Positions 1 to 8,677 are shown, counted from the first letter of the stretch. The stretch: 64,000 nucleotides of DNA from Desertifilum tharense IPPAS B-1220 (GCF_001746915.1 NZ_MJGC01000132.1:62001-126000); one strand, 5' to 3'. Notes: a model not told the origin generated them from the letters alone. Numbers and translations: made by a program.

Positions 1-440
1 CTAGTAGTGTATTCTCACTCTGGAAAGTTGGACGGGAGATTTGGGGAAAGAAGGGAATTGGGAGTTGGGGAAGAAGGGAATTAGGAGTTGGGAGTTGGGG
101 GTTGGGGAAGAAGAGGATGGGGGGTTGGGGAGAAGAAGGGAATTGGGAGTTAGGAGTTGGGGGTTGGGGAAGAAGAGGATGGGGGGTTGGGGGGAAACTT
201 CAGACTCAACACCCTGTTGAAACTCAGCACTTTCTTCCCACTCAGCACTCAGCACTTTACACTCAGCACTCTATTCCCACTCAGCACTCAGCACTTTCTA
301 CTCAGCACTACTATTCCCACTCAGCACTCAGCACTTTACACTCAGCACTTAGAGAAGCACTTAGAAAAGCACTTGGCTATATAAGCGAACGGAAGTAGAG
401 ACAACGCTGGGTTGCCTCTACTCAAATTGCGATTGAATGG
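1..440. repeat. Intergenic G-rich and ACTCAGC tandem repeats
   Basis: No gene is visible here. The left half (about 45-195) is a degenerate tandem array of units like GGGAGTTGGGGAAGAAGG. The right half (about 225-370) is an array built on CACTCAGCACT. The same two unit types recur together near 5060-5420 and 23190-23560. On the + strand the first half offers repeated runs of three or more G with short loops. ORFs that run through the block are low-complexity and are not believed. Confidence 0.85.
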
Positions 441-451
441 GGGAAAAGATT

Positions 452-1555
452 TTAGTTGGAAGCACTCTGAGCGCCTAGGACTTCAACCCGTACAGGGGCG
501 ACTCCAGAATGGATGAGTCCGAGAACGCGGGCAGCACCGGCAGATAAGTCAATAATGCGACCGCCAGTAAATGGGCCGCGATCGTTAATTCGCACGACAA
601 CTGATGCCCCGTTGTCTAGGTTGGTGACGCGCACTAGCGTACCAAAAGGTAAATTGCGATGGGCTGCGGTGAGAGCATTCTGGTTAAAAATTTCGCCGCT
701 GGCGCTACGGTTGCCATGAAAGCCTGGGCCGTACCAGGAGGCTATGCCCTTGAACTCTGCAAGCGGGTTAAATTGTTTGGGAACGATCGCAAGGGGTTGA
801 GGCTGCGGTCTGCCTTCGATTTCTCGTAACGGTGGGGCGTTCCCCATCTGCCGACGCAAGCGGTTTGTTGCTTGTAGGGCGTCTTCGGCCGGATTGTTGG
901 TGGAGTCGGGTAGCTGAGTTTCGGCGTTGAAGGCGACTAATTCTTTGCCGTCTACTTTAATCGTGTAATGTTCTGGACTCTCGTTTGTGGCGGCTTGCCA
1001 ACTGACGGTGATTGTGTTGGCGTCGAGGTTTTCTCGGTTGAGTTGGTTGAGTCTGGCGGCTAGGGTGGTGGCACGCCAGATGGGTTCTGAAGCGTCCGGT
1101 TGGTTGGATTGTTTGTCGTTTGCCGAACTGTTTTCGGAAGCTAGGGTCTCGCCGTCGATTTCACCCACTTTGACTGTATTGCTTGGGTTTGAGGGGGTGT
1201 TTCCCAGAAAAGTCAGGACGGGGATGTTCCGAACGTATACGGTTGCGGCTTCGCGTCCTGCGAGTTCGTGGGGCTGAATTTTGGCGATGACTTCGGGTTG
1301 TGAAGCACTCCCTGTGGGAACCGCACCGATACAGGAAACCGAGGTTTCTGGACAGGTTTGGTATTCCCCAACTTTAACGGCTTCGCTCTCGCGAGCAGAG
1401 GTGAGTTGAGGGGTTGCGCCGTCCCTTGCTTGAGGGGTTTCGTTGGCATCCTGACGAGTTTGCTCTTTGAGCGGTTCGGCATGGGTTGAGGGTGCCGTAC
1501 TCAAGGCTGTCATCAGTAGGGCCGCTGTTAGACCACTCCAAAGTTTGTGTTTCAT
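452..1555 (-). CDS. RlpA-like septal ring lytic transglycosylase family protein
   Basis: This 367-residue secreted protein has an N-terminal signal peptide (MKHKLWSG, a hydrophobic stretch, then a cleavage-like THA-E). A low-complexity middle follows, and the C-terminal ~95 residues form a double-psi beta-barrel RlpA domain. Recognisable motifs are GIASWYGPGFHG, the region around TAAHRNLPFGT, and INDRGPF followed by IIDLS. RlpA proteins act in the periplasm on peptidoglycan, often at the septum. Cyanobacterial versions usually carry a variable N-terminal half, as here. The frame stays open upstream to 1726, but I chose the ATG at 1555 because it begins exactly at the signal peptide. No clear Shine-Dalgarno is present. 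The gene is divergent from purM and followed by a repeat block. Confidence 0.85.
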   Translation of the reverse strand: MKHKLWSGLTAALLMTALSTAPSTHAEPLKEQTRQDANETPQARDGATPQLTSARESEAVKVGEYQTCPETSVSCIGAVPTGSASQPEVIAKIQPHELAGREAATVYVRNIPVLTFLGNTPSNPSNTVKVGEIDGETLASENSSANDKQSNQPDASEPIWRATTLAARLNQLNRENLDANTITVSWQAATNESPEHYTIKVDGKELVAFNAETQLPDSTNNPAEDALQATNRLRRQMGNAPPLREIEGRPQPQPLAIVPKQFNPLAEFKGIASWYGPGFHGNRSASGEIFNQNALTAAHRNLPFGTLVRVTNLDNGASVVVRINDRGPFTGGRIIDLSAGAARVLGLIHSGVAPVRVEVLGAQSASN

Positions 1556-1976
1556 AGTTCGTTGTGAAGAGCCGTTGAAAATCGAATTAGATGCACCGAT
1601 GCTGTATTGGGTACAGCTACACATCTGTGAGTTGGGTGAGGTGGGGTGGAGAACCCTGGAATTGACATTCCAACTCATACTCGTTTCGTTTTCAGGTTTG
1701 GCAATGGAACTGCAACAGAGTAACACGAACTTTTTGGATTAGGGATCGGGGATCTAAGACAAACACGGAGAACTTCATCAAAACTTCATAATAGATTTTC
1801 TGCTCAAAAGCTTACTACAACTGGGCTTAAACCTCATTATCTCAATCCGCAACTTTATGCTAACTTTACAGAAACTTCATATTTGCGATCGCCAAAATCT
1901 CCATATACCAGTATTCGTTGCGACCAGCGAAGCAAGTAGAATACTGCAACGAGTCAATTAGGGTACTAGTAAATTC
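1556..1976. promoter_or_regulatory. Divergent intergenic region; possible pseudoknot in purM leader
   Basis: This 421-nt spacer lies between the starts of the rlpA-like gene and purM and contains no credible gene. Near its purM end four segments occur in the order a-b-a'-b': AGTATTC (1910-1916), GTTGC (1917-1921), GAATACT (1939-1945, pairs with the first) and GCAAC (1946-1950, pairs with the second). That order would allow an H-type pseudoknot about 26 nt before the purM ATG. It could also be a chance palindromic repeat. No promoter was assigned with confidence. Confidence 0.4.
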
Positions 1977-3005
1977 ATGGATTATCGCGAAGCGGGTGTC
2001 GATGTAGAAGCCGGTCGTGCCTTTGTGGGGCAGATTCGCCGCCTGGTTGAAAACACTTACAGACCGGAAGTTTTAGGCAATTTGGGCGGGTTTAGCGGCT
2101 GCTTCAGGCTACCAACGGGATATCAAAACCCGATTTTGGTGTCCGGAACTGATGGAGTCGGAACTAAACTCAAGATTGCCCATACGGTCGATCGTCACGA
2201 TACGGTAGGCATCGATTTAGTGGCTATGTGCGTCAACGACGTTTTAACCTGCGGTGCAGAACCCCTCTTTTTCTTGGATTATTTAGCCACTGGAAAACTC
2301 AACCCCGACCAACTCGCGGCGGTGGTGGCTGGAATTGCTCAAGGCTGTCAAACTGCTGGGTGTGCTTTGTTGGGAGGAGAAACCGCAGAAATGCCCGGTT
2401 TTTATCAACCTGGGGAATACGATCTCGCGGGATTTTGCGTGGGAATTGTGGAAGAGAGCAAAATGCTCAATGGCACTCAAGTTCAGATTGGCGATCGCAT
2501 TATCGGATTAGCCAGTCGCGGCGTCCACAGTAACGGATTCAGCCTAGTCCGTAAAATTATCGAAAATCAGGGTAACAATTGGCAAGATTGCCCTGAAGAA
2601 TTGGGCGGTCAATCGTTACAAGACGTTCTATTAACCCCCACCCAAATTTATGTCAAACCCATCTTAGAAGCCCTGCGTTCGGGATTGCCCATTCATGGCC
2701 TGGCGCATATTACAGGCGGTGGTTTGCCAGAAAATCTACCGCGCTGCCTCGGTAGCGGACAAGCTGTTAAAGTAGACCATCACCAATGGTCAATTCCGGC
2801 AATTTTTCAATGGCTAGCCCAGACCGGAGACGTGAACTTACCGGAAATGTTCAATACCTTCAACATGGGGATTGGTTTTGCCGTTATTGTTTCCCCCGAA
2901 GCCGAACAACAAACCCTAACCCACTTTGAAAATACTCAAATTCCCGCCTATCCTATTGGTGAAGTCATCGCTGGCAATGGTGAATTAATCGGTAGCTGGA
3001 ATTAA
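1977..3005 (+). CDS. purM: Phosphoribosylformylglycinamidine cyclo-ligase (AIR synthetase)
   Basis: This is a 342-residue cytoplasmic enzyme. It catalyses ATP-dependent ring closure of FGAM to aminoimidazole ribonucleotide, the fifth step of de novo purine synthesis. It starts MDYREAGVDVEAG and carries the family motifs GTDGVGTKLKIA (nucleotide-binding loop), DLVAMCVNDV, LLGGETAEMPG, VHSNGFSLVR and ITGGGLPENLPR. Its length is normal for PurM and all segments are present, so it should be active. It appears to stand alone: its left neighbour is divergent, and the next gene on the same strand starts about 140 nt downstream and is unrelated. The possible pseudoknot in its leader is described separately. 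Confidence 0.97.
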   Translation: MDYREAGVDVEAGRAFVGQIRRLVENTYRPEVLGNLGGFSGCFRLPTGYQNPILVSGTDGVGTKLKIAHTVDRHDTVGIDLVAMCVNDVLTCGAEPLFFLDYLATGKLNPDQLAAVVAGIAQGCQTAGCALLGGETAEMPGFYQPGEYDLAGFCVGIVEESKMLNGTQVQIGDRIIGLASRGVHSNGFSLVRKIIENQGNNWQDCPEELGGQSLQDVLLTPTQIYVKPILEALRSGLPIHGLAHITGGGLPENLPRCLGSGQAVKVDHHQWSIPAIFQWLAQTGDVNLPEMFNTFNMGIGFAVIVSPEAEQQTLTHFENTQIPAYPIGEVIAGNGELIGSWN

Positions 3006-3145
3006 ATAGCCCTCCCCCCTGAACCCTTCCATTCATCAGTCAATGACAGCAGATTCACTAAACTGAGATTTGAGCAAGGGGAAATCAAAGCAGAGAACCT
3101 CAGAGTCTCAAATTCACTGTCCTTTCATTACCGAGAAACTGCTGC

Positions 3146-3718
3146 ATGTTTATCGACTACATCACCTTAATGCTGATTAACATGGTCGCCGGATTTGTAA
3201 TTCTGGCTTACTATGTTTACGAAGGTTTAGATCAAGTTAACCCCAAAAAATGGATTCCTGGATTTGGCATGGTTGGCGCGATCGCCCTAGTCACTGGCTT
3301 ACACATGATCTTCACCTGGCCAGTGATTGGTAGCTTTAACATTGCCTTCGGCGAAACCTCCGTTTTGTTTGGCATCCTGTTTATGACCGCCTCAATTGCG
3401 ATCGCCCAAGGATGGGACTTAATCACAGTTGCCATCTATGCTTTCTTTGCAGGATTAGTCGCCATTTTACTTGGCGTTCGGATGATTAACCTCGACCTCA
3501 CTCGCCAACCGCTACTATCGGGAATCGGTTTTATCTTATCCGGCTTAGGTGGAGTCTGTGCCGCCCCCGCCTTATATTGGCGAAATGTGCGGATCTTCCG
3601 TTTGGTGGGCGTCGTCGTGTTGTTGTTAGCGGCCGCAATTTGGGCGATTACCGGCTACCTTGCCTATTGGGATCATCTCTCCGGATTTTCCGATTGGCAA
3701 CCCCTACCCATGCGCTAG
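3146..3718 (+). CDS. DUF981 family membrane protein
   Basis: This 190-residue integral membrane protein has about six predicted hydrophobic segments. It begins MFIDYITLMLINMVAG and contains the GLHMIFTWPVIGSFNIAFGE region that I associate with the DUF981 family. The family is found in cyanobacteria and some archaea and actinobacteria and has no established function. There is no signal peptide beyond the first membrane segment. It sits between purM and por on the same strand, but the ~140-nt and ~100-nt gaps do not argue strongly for an operon. The C-terminus (FSDWQPLPMR) is soluble. Confidence 0.8.
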   Translation: MFIDYITLMLINMVAGFVILAYYVYEGLDQVNPKKWIPGFGMVGAIALVTGLHMIFTWPVIGSFNIAFGETSVLFGILFMTASIAIAQGWDLITVAIYAFFAGLVAILLGVRMINLDLTRQPLLSGIGFILSGLGGVCAAPALYWRNVRIFRLVGVVVLLLAAAIWAITGYLAYWDHLSGFSDWQPLPMR

Positions 3719-3818
3719 CGCTTTCTATGTTCTGCATCAAAAAATCGCCACAAACGGATGAGCGTGTTGTGAGATCCTAGAAAGAGTTAACAACAGTTTG
3801 TTTAGATCCTTAGCCAGA

Positions 3819-4781
3819 ATGGAACAGAATCGTAAATCCACGGTTGTCGTTACAGGTGCCTCTTCTGGAGTTGGCCTTTATGCAGCAAAAGCACTTGCCA
3901 AACGAGGATGGCACGTCATTATGGCTTGTCGCGACTTAGACAAAGCCGGAAAAGCGGCCGAAAGCATCGAAATTCCCCAGGGGAGTTATACCTTGATGCA
4001 CATCGATCTCGGTTCATTAGAAAGCGTGCGGCGGTTTGTAGATAACTTCCGGGCGCGGGGTTTCACCTTGGATGCGCTGGTGTGCAATGCGGCAATTTAT
4101 ATGCCCTTAATTAAAGAACCCCTACGCAGTCCAGAAGGTTATGAACTCACCATGACCACCAATCACCTCGGTCACTTTCTGCTGTGTAACCTCATGTTAG
4201 AGGATCTCAAGCGTTCTTCCTATGGCGATCGGCGCTTGGTGATTTTAGGAACCGTTACCCACAACCCCGATGAGTTAGGCGGAAAGATTCCCCCTCGCCC
4301 AGACTTGGGTAATTTAGAAGGATTTGCGGAAGGCTTTAAAGAGCCGATTTCCATGATTGACGGTAAAAGTTTTGAACCCGTCAAAGCCTACAAAGATAGC
4401 AAAGTTTGCAACGTGCTAACCATGCGAGAATTGCACCGTCGCTATCACGAGTCCACCGGAATTACCTTTAGTTCTCTCTATCCGGGATGCGTGGCAGAAA
4501 CCCCATTATTCCGCAACCACTACCCGCTGTTCCAGAAACTCTTCCCCTTATTCCAGAAATACATTACTGGAGGATATGTTTCTCAGGAACTCGCAGGCGA
4601 ACGGGTTGCCGCAGTCATTGCCGATCCAGAATATAAACAGTCTGGCGTGTACTGGAGTTGGGGAAATCGTCAGAAGAAAGAGGGCAAATCTTTCGTTCAG
4701 AAAGTGTCTCCCCAAGCCCGCGATGATGAAAAAGCCGAACAGATGTGGGATCTCAGCGCTAAGTTAGTGCAAACCGCCTAG
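3819..4781 (+). CDS. por: Light-dependent protochlorophyllide oxidoreductase
   Basis: This 320-residue NADPH-dependent enzyme of the short-chain dehydrogenase superfamily reduces ring D of protochlorophyllide to chlorophyllide when illuminated, a late step of chlorophyll synthesis. The Rossmann motif TGASSGVG is at about residues 12-19, the NNH-type region reads TTNHLGHF, and the catalytic pair Tyr191/Lys195 lies in AYKDSK. The POR-specific insertion and C-terminal region (YISWSNR-like region reading VYWSWGNRQ) are present. I chose the ATG at 3819 over the TTG at 3798 because MEQNRKSTVVVTG matches the usual N-terminus. The gene ends 4 nt from the stop of a convergent small gene. Confidence 0.95.
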   Translation: MEQNRKSTVVVTGASSGVGLYAAKALAKRGWHVIMACRDLDKAGKAAESIEIPQGSYTLMHIDLGSLESVRRFVDNFRARGFTLDALVCNAAIYMPLIKEPLRSPEGYELTMTTNHLGHFLLCNLMLEDLKRSSYGDRRLVILGTVTHNPDELGGKIPPRPDLGNLEGFAEGFKEPISMIDGKSFEPVKAYKDSKVCNVLTMRELHRRYHESTGITFSSLYPGCVAETPLFRNHYPLFQKLFPLFQKYITGGYVSQELAGERVAAVIADPEYKQSGVYWSWGNRQKKEGKSFVQKVSPQARDDEKAEQMWDLSAKLVQTA

Positions 4782-4785
4782 AGAT

Positions 4786-5040
4786 TCAATCTGTGTTTGG
4801 GTTTTCGTTATCGGTGGTTTGGGAGGGAGAGGAGTTCCCTAAAAACCACCATAACTCTAGTCCGATTAAGCCTAATCCTCCTAAAGTCAGACCGACTTTG
4901 AGAGGTAAGGGTTGTTCGATATAACGAAACTGTTCTCTTGCTGCTGTGTGGGGGTGAGGAGATTGAGCAACAGCGATCGCGTTGCCTCCCACCCCAAGCA
5001 AAATACCGCAAGCGATCAGGGTTTGGGTGATTTTTTTCAT
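4786..5040 (-). CDS. Small membrane protein with signal sequence, possibly copper-locus associated
   Basis: The product is 84 residues: a signal-peptide-like N-terminus (MKKITQTLIACGILLGVGG), a short His-containing exposed stretch, then one membrane segment around LGGLGLIGLELWWFLG and a polar tail. A good Shine-Dalgarno (AGGAGAT) precedes the ATG. The GLELWWFL segment resembles the N-terminal membrane anchor I recall from some cyanobacterial cupredoxin-domain proteins, but no cupredoxin domain follows, so this could be a cut-down relative or an unrelated protein. It lies in the same direction as the copper ATPase gene but is separated from it by a ~380-nt repeat block. Function unknown. Confidence 0.6.
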   Translation of the reverse strand: MKKITQTLIACGILLGVGGNAIAVAQSPHPHTAAREQFRYIEQPLPLKVGLTLGGLGLIGLELWWFLGNSSPSQTTDNENPNTD

Positions 5041-5057
5041 AGATTATCTCCTGGTTT

Positions 5058-5420
5058 GAGAACGGGGGAAGAAGGGAATTGGGAGTTGGGAGTTGGGGGT
5101 TGGGGAAGAAGGGAGTTGGGAGTTGGGGGTTGGGGGTTGGGGAAGAAGGGAGTTGGGAGTTGGGGGTTGGGGGTTGGGGAAGAAGGGAATTGGGAGTTAG
5201 GAGTTGGGGGAAGAGGGGAGTTGGGAGTTGGGAGAAAAAGAAACAGGAAAACTTGATAACTATCAACTCAGCACACTGCTTCGCAGAAGAACCGCGCAAC
5301 AGCACTCTTTTCCCCCCACCTCCCCATCTCCCCACCCTCTTCTCACTCAGCACTCAGCACTCAGCACTCAGCACTCTTTTCCCCCCATCTCCCCATCCCC
5401 CCACCCTCTTCTCACTCGGA
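5058..5420. repeat. Intergenic G-rich and ACTCAGC tandem repeats, second copy
   Basis: This block lies between the small membrane gene and the 3' end of the copper ATPase gene. From 5070 to about 5235 it is an array of GGAGTTGGGGGTTGGGGAAGAAGG-like units, read on the + strand. From about 5260 to 5415 there are CACTCAGCACT units interleaved with C-rich stretches such as CCCCCATCTCCCC. It is the same pair of repeat types as at 1-440 and 23190-23560. No gene is credible inside it. Confidence 0.85.
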
Positions 5421-5423
5421 ACT

Positions 5424-7667
5424 CTAATTTGACTTGAACTTTCGCAGGCGGAGGGCGTTGGTGACGACGGAGACGGAACTAAATGCCATTGCAACTCCGG
5501 CGAGGATGGGGTTTAGCAACCAGCCGGTGAAGGGGTATAAGATACCCGCCGCGATGGGAATTCCGGCGGTGTTGTAGATGAAGGCGAAAAAGAGGTTTTG
5601 GCGAATATTGTTGAGGGTGGCGCGGCTGAGTTTAATGGCGGTGACGATGCCTTGTAAGTCACCGGAAATTAAGGTAATGTCGCTGGCTGCGATCGCCACA
5701 TCGGTTCCCGTACCAATAGCAATCCCAATATCGGCTTGGGCTAGGGCGGGGGCGTCGTTGATGCCATCGCCTACCATTGCCACAATTTTGCCTTCCTGTT
5801 GAATGGCTTTGATGGTTTCGGCTTTGAGATCGGGGCGAACTTCGGCGAAGACGCGGGTAATTCCCACCTGGCGGGCGATGCTTTCGGCGGTGGCACGGTT
5901 ATCGCCGGTGAGCATGACGACTTCTAATCCCATTTTTTTTAAGGCTCGTACGGCTTGGGGAGAAGAGGGTTTTAAGGCATCTGCGATCGCCAATAGCCCC
6001 TCGGCTTGCCCGTCGATGGCGATCCAAGCGGTGGATTTGCTCGCCTGTTCTAGGGCCTGGAGATGACCGCTAAGGGCGCTTGTATCGATGCCTAAATCTT
6101 GCATCCAGCGCGTAGTGCCAATTTGGACGAGGCGATCTAGCACTTGGGCTTGCACGCCTGCCCCGGCGATCGCTTCAAACTGTTGCGCCTCTGGTAAGGG
6201 GGTAGCCACCTGTTGCGTTTTGGCATAGGTGACGATGGCTTCAGCGAGGGGGTGTTCTGAGTGGCGTTCTACGGCGGCGGCGAGTTGCAGCAACTTGAGT
6301 TCGTTTCCGTCTTCGGTTCCGCGCGCGGTTACAAAGTCGGTGACGACGGGTTTCCCTTGGGTGAGGGTTCCGGTTTTATCTAAAACGAGGGTTTGGATTT
6401 TGTGCGCCAGTTCTAGGCTTTCTCCGCCTTGAATTAAAATGCCATGTTCTGCCCCAATTCCGGTGCCTACCATAATTGAAGTTGGCGTTGCTAGTCCTAA
6501 AGCACAGGGACAGGCAATAATTAAGACGCCGATGGTGGTAATCAGGGAAATGGTGAGATTTCCGGTAAAGTTGAACCAGATTAAGAAGGTGAGGATGGCG
6601 ATCGCAATCACTGCTGGTGCAAACCAACCCGTAATGCGATCGGCTAATCTTTGTACGGGGGCTTTGCTGCCTTGGGCTTGTTGCACTAACCGGACAATTT
6701 GAGCTAAAACGGTATCTTTCCCGACTCGTAAGGCTTTGAATTTAAAGCTTCCCGTCTTATTAATCGTCGCCCCAATCGCGTCATCGCCCGGTTTCTTCTG
6801 CACGGGGATGCTTTCGCCTGTCACCATCGATTCATCAACGGTGGAACTCCCTTCTACAATCGTGCCATCGACGGGGATTTTTTCGCCGGGACGCACTAAG
6901 ACAATATCTCCGACTTTAACTTGAGCGATGGGAATATCAATTTCTTGATTATGACGAATGACGCGGGCGGTTTTGGCTTGCAACCCCACAAGAGCGCGAA
7001 TGGCTGCGGAGGTTTGTTTTTTCGCCCTAGCTTCAAAATAGTTCCCCAATAGAATCATGCCGATGATGACGGCTGCCACTTCATAGTACACATCAGCGGT
7101 TAAACCTTGAGCCAGCAAAACTTGGGGGAAAAAGGTGGCAAATAAAGAATAAAGATAAGCGGCTCCCGTACCAACTGCGATTAAGGTATTCATATTCGCC
7201 GTACGATGTTGAAGTGCTTTCCAGGCTCCTCTAAAAAAGAGGCTGCCGCACCAAAACATCACGGGCGTGGTTAGCACCAATTGCAATAGGGGATGATGCA
7301 ACCATAGGGGTATCCAGGGAATTTCTAACCCTGTCATCATCGGGAGTCCGCCAAAAATTAAAATTGCGCTAACGATAACGCCAACAATCGTTTTACGCTT
7401 TAAATCTTCTTGTACTGCCTGTTGAGAAGCGTCTAGGCTATCTTCGGTTTCGGCTTCTAGAGGTTGGGCTTGGTACCCGGCATTGGCAACCGCCTGTTGA
7501 ATCTTCTCTAGGCTGGTTTTGTGAGGATTATATTCAATTGTGGCTTGTTCTGCGGCAAAGTTGACTTGACAAGTCTGAACGCCAGAGACATTTTGAATGG
7601 CTTTTTCGACGGCGCTGGCACATGAGGCGCACATCATACCGTGTAGCTGGAGTTGGGTGGTTTCCAC
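5424..7667 (-). CDS. copA: Copper-translocating P-type ATPase (CopA/PacS/CtaA family)
   Basis: This 747-residue P1B-type ATPase moves Cu(I) across a membrane using ATP. An N-terminal heavy-metal-associated domain carries GMMCASC (metal-binding Cys13 and Cys16). Membrane segments follow, then the CPC metal site at residues 386-388 in IACPCALGLATP, the phosphorylated Asp430 in DKTGTLTQG, the HP dipeptide in SEHPLAEA, and GDGINDAPALAQ near the C-terminus. In cyanobacteria such pumps either supply copper to thylakoid plastocyanin and cytochrome oxidase or export it; sequence alone does not say which, and the overall look is PacS-like. The start is GTG. A MerR-type operator lies in its promoter (7711-7740), and a MerR gene sits nearby, divergently transcribed. 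Confidence 0.93.
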   Translation of the reverse strand: METTQLQLHGMMCASCASAVEKAIQNVSGVQTCQVNFAAEQATIEYNPHKTSLEKIQQAVANAGYQAQPLEAETEDSLDASQQAVQEDLKRKTIVGVIVSAILIFGGLPMMTGLEIPWIPLWLHHPLLQLVLTTPVMFWCGSLFFRGAWKALQHRTANMNTLIAVGTGAAYLYSLFATFFPQVLLAQGLTADVYYEVAAVIIGMILLGNYFEARAKKQTSAAIRALVGLQAKTARVIRHNQEIDIPIAQVKVGDIVLVRPGEKIPVDGTIVEGSSTVDESMVTGESIPVQKKPGDDAIGATINKTGSFKFKALRVGKDTVLAQIVRLVQQAQGSKAPVQRLADRITGWFAPAVIAIAILTFLIWFNFTGNLTISLITTIGVLIIACPCALGLATPTSIMVGTGIGAEHGILIQGGESLELAHKIQTLVLDKTGTLTQGKPVVTDFVTARGTEDGNELKLLQLAAAVERHSEHPLAEAIVTYAKTQQVATPLPEAQQFEAIAGAGVQAQVLDRLVQIGTTRWMQDLGIDTSALSGHLQALEQASKSTAWIAIDGQAEGLLAIADALKPSSPQAVRALKKMGLEVVMLTGDNRATAESIARQVGITRVFAEVRPDLKAETIKAIQQEGKIVAMVGDGINDAPALAQADIGIAIGTGTDVAIAASDITLISGDLQGIVTAIKLSRATLNNIRQNLFFAFIYNTAGIPIAAGILYPFTGWLLNPILAGVAMAFSSVSVVTNALRLRKFKSN

Positions 7668-7710
7668 GGTTCGCTAAACCTCTTGCTTGAAAGTCTGCTG
7701 TCATTTTTAG

Positions 7711-7740
7711 CGTATAGTCTCCAGCTCGCTGGAGAGTCAA
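7711..7740 (-). promoter_or_regulatory. MerR-type promoter/operator for the copper ATPase gene
   Basis: Read on the minus strand, a -35-like TTGACT (7735-7740) and a -10-like TATACG (7711-7716) are separated by 18 nt. The spacer contains the dyad CTCCAGC-GA-GCTGGAG (7719-7734). A palindrome filling a lengthened spacer is the hallmark of promoters remodelled by MerR-family metal sensors. It lies about 45 nt upstream of the ATPase start, and a metal-type MerR gene is 500 nt away. Control of the ATPase by that MerR is inferred. Confidence 0.75.
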
Positions 7741-7827
7741 GAGAGAAAGCTGAGGAAGTTGTTAAGGATTCAAAAATAGTTGGCAATTCTACTTCGGTTT
7801 ATCGAAATCTCTTGCAAAATAGTATTT

Positions 7828-8187
7828 ATGCTCAACCTTCATATCCTCTCGGAATTTTCCAGGGAACACTGCGTTGCTATCTGCGCGTTTTTAGTTCCCG
7901 CCAACCTCGTAGCGACGATTGTGACGCTAGCGATCGCATTTCTCGGTCGTCCCCAAAGGCAAATTTGGATCGCCGCCAGTGTCGCGAGTTTACCGGCGAT
8001 CGCGATGTTCTTTCACATCCTCAGTTGGTTTGCAGTGGGGGTGGTAATGGCTCCTACCTATATTCTGTTTACCTTGGGAACCGTCTGCTTGCTGATTAAT
8101 GGTTGGGCGATCGCGCATTCACCCAGCCTGCAACTGTTGATGAGGGCGATCGCTCAACGGCTGTTGCAAACCCTGAAGCTTGCCTAA
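7828..8187 (+). CDS. Small multi-spanning membrane protein next to merR
   Basis: This 119-residue protein has about three hydrophobic segments. It starts MLNLHILSEFSREHC and contains ICAFLVPANLVATIVTLAIAF near the N-terminus. The ATG at 7828 is preferred over an in-frame upstream start at 7780 because the conserved-looking part begins there. I recognise the type as a small conserved cyanobacterial membrane protein often found beside metal-transport genes, but no function is known to me. It is divergent from the copper ATPase and followed 53 nt later by merR on the same strand, so the two are probably co-transcribed. A role in metal handling is inference from position only. Confidence 0.65.
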   Translation: MLNLHILSEFSREHCVAICAFLVPANLVATIVTLAIAFLGRPQRQIWIAASVASLPAIAMFFHILSWFAVGVVMAPTYILFTLGTVCLLINGWAIAHSPSLQLLMRAIAQRLLQTLKLA

Positions 8188-8239
8188 ACAGGGCGCTATC
8201 ATACAAAGAAAGAAAAGCTCCCTATCAAACCCCACGATC

Positions 8240-8677
8240 GTGCTAACTCAACCCCTGTTACTGATTGGTCAAGTCGCGACTCTCAGCGGAATTGGGATTA
8301 AAACCATTCGCTACTACGAAGAACTCGGCTTAATTCGTGCAGACGATCGCACCGATGGTGGATTTCGCCAGTTTTCTCCCCAGGTGATGATGCGCCTTGC
8401 CTTTATTAAACGGGCGCAAAGTTTGGGGTTAAGTTTAAACGAGATTAAACAATGTTTAGAGGTTTACGATCGCGGCGAGTTGCCCTGCGGTGAAGTTCGG
8501 CACCAATTGGAAGAAAAAGTCACAGAAATTGACAAAAAAATTGAGCAGCTTCTAACCCTCAAACAAGAGTTACAGCAACTGCTCAATCATTGGGAACCTT
8601 CAGAGCATTCAACTTGGGGCGATCGCCACAGCCCTATCTGCCCCATTATTCAAAACGAATCAACTACAGGGGCCTAA
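8240..8677 (+). CDS. MerR family heavy-metal-responsive transcriptional regulator
   Basis: The product is 145 residues counted from the GTG at 8240; an in-frame TTG at 8180 would add 20 residues. The winged-helix MerR DNA-binding domain is clear: LLIGQVATLSGIGIKTIRYYEELGLI, then RQFSPQVMMRLAFIKRAQSLG. The long dimerisation helix follows. Cysteines sit at the classic metal positions: one at the start of the dimerisation helix (ELPCGEV) and one near the C-terminus (SPICPII), after a His-containing loop. This resembles CueR/ZntR/CoaR-type sensors; which metal is bound cannot be read here. Its likely target is the ATPase promoter dyad at 7719-7734. The 3' end overlaps the convergent SH3 gene by 18 nt. 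Confidence 0.88.
   Translation: MLTQPLLLIGQVATLSGIGIKTIRYYEELGLIRADDRTDGGFRQFSPQVMMRLAFIKRAQSLGLSLNEIKQCLEVYDRGELPCGEVRHQLEEKVTEIDKKIEQLLTLKQELQQLLNHWEPSEHSTWGDRHSPICPIIQNESTTGA

Noticed and set aside
102..398. ORFs through the repeat blocks (also at 4808-5437 and 23114-23496)
   Set aside because: They translate to runs of Pro, Gln, Ser, Gly and Trp from simple repeats; no protein-like composition.
1..440. Regular tandem repeats considered as a CRISPR array
   Set aside because: Units are short, degenerate and low-complexity, with no unique spacers of constant length and no cas genes.
1556..1726. Longer N-terminus for the RlpA-like protein
   Set aside because: The extra 57 residues precede a clear signal peptide, which must lie at the N-terminus.
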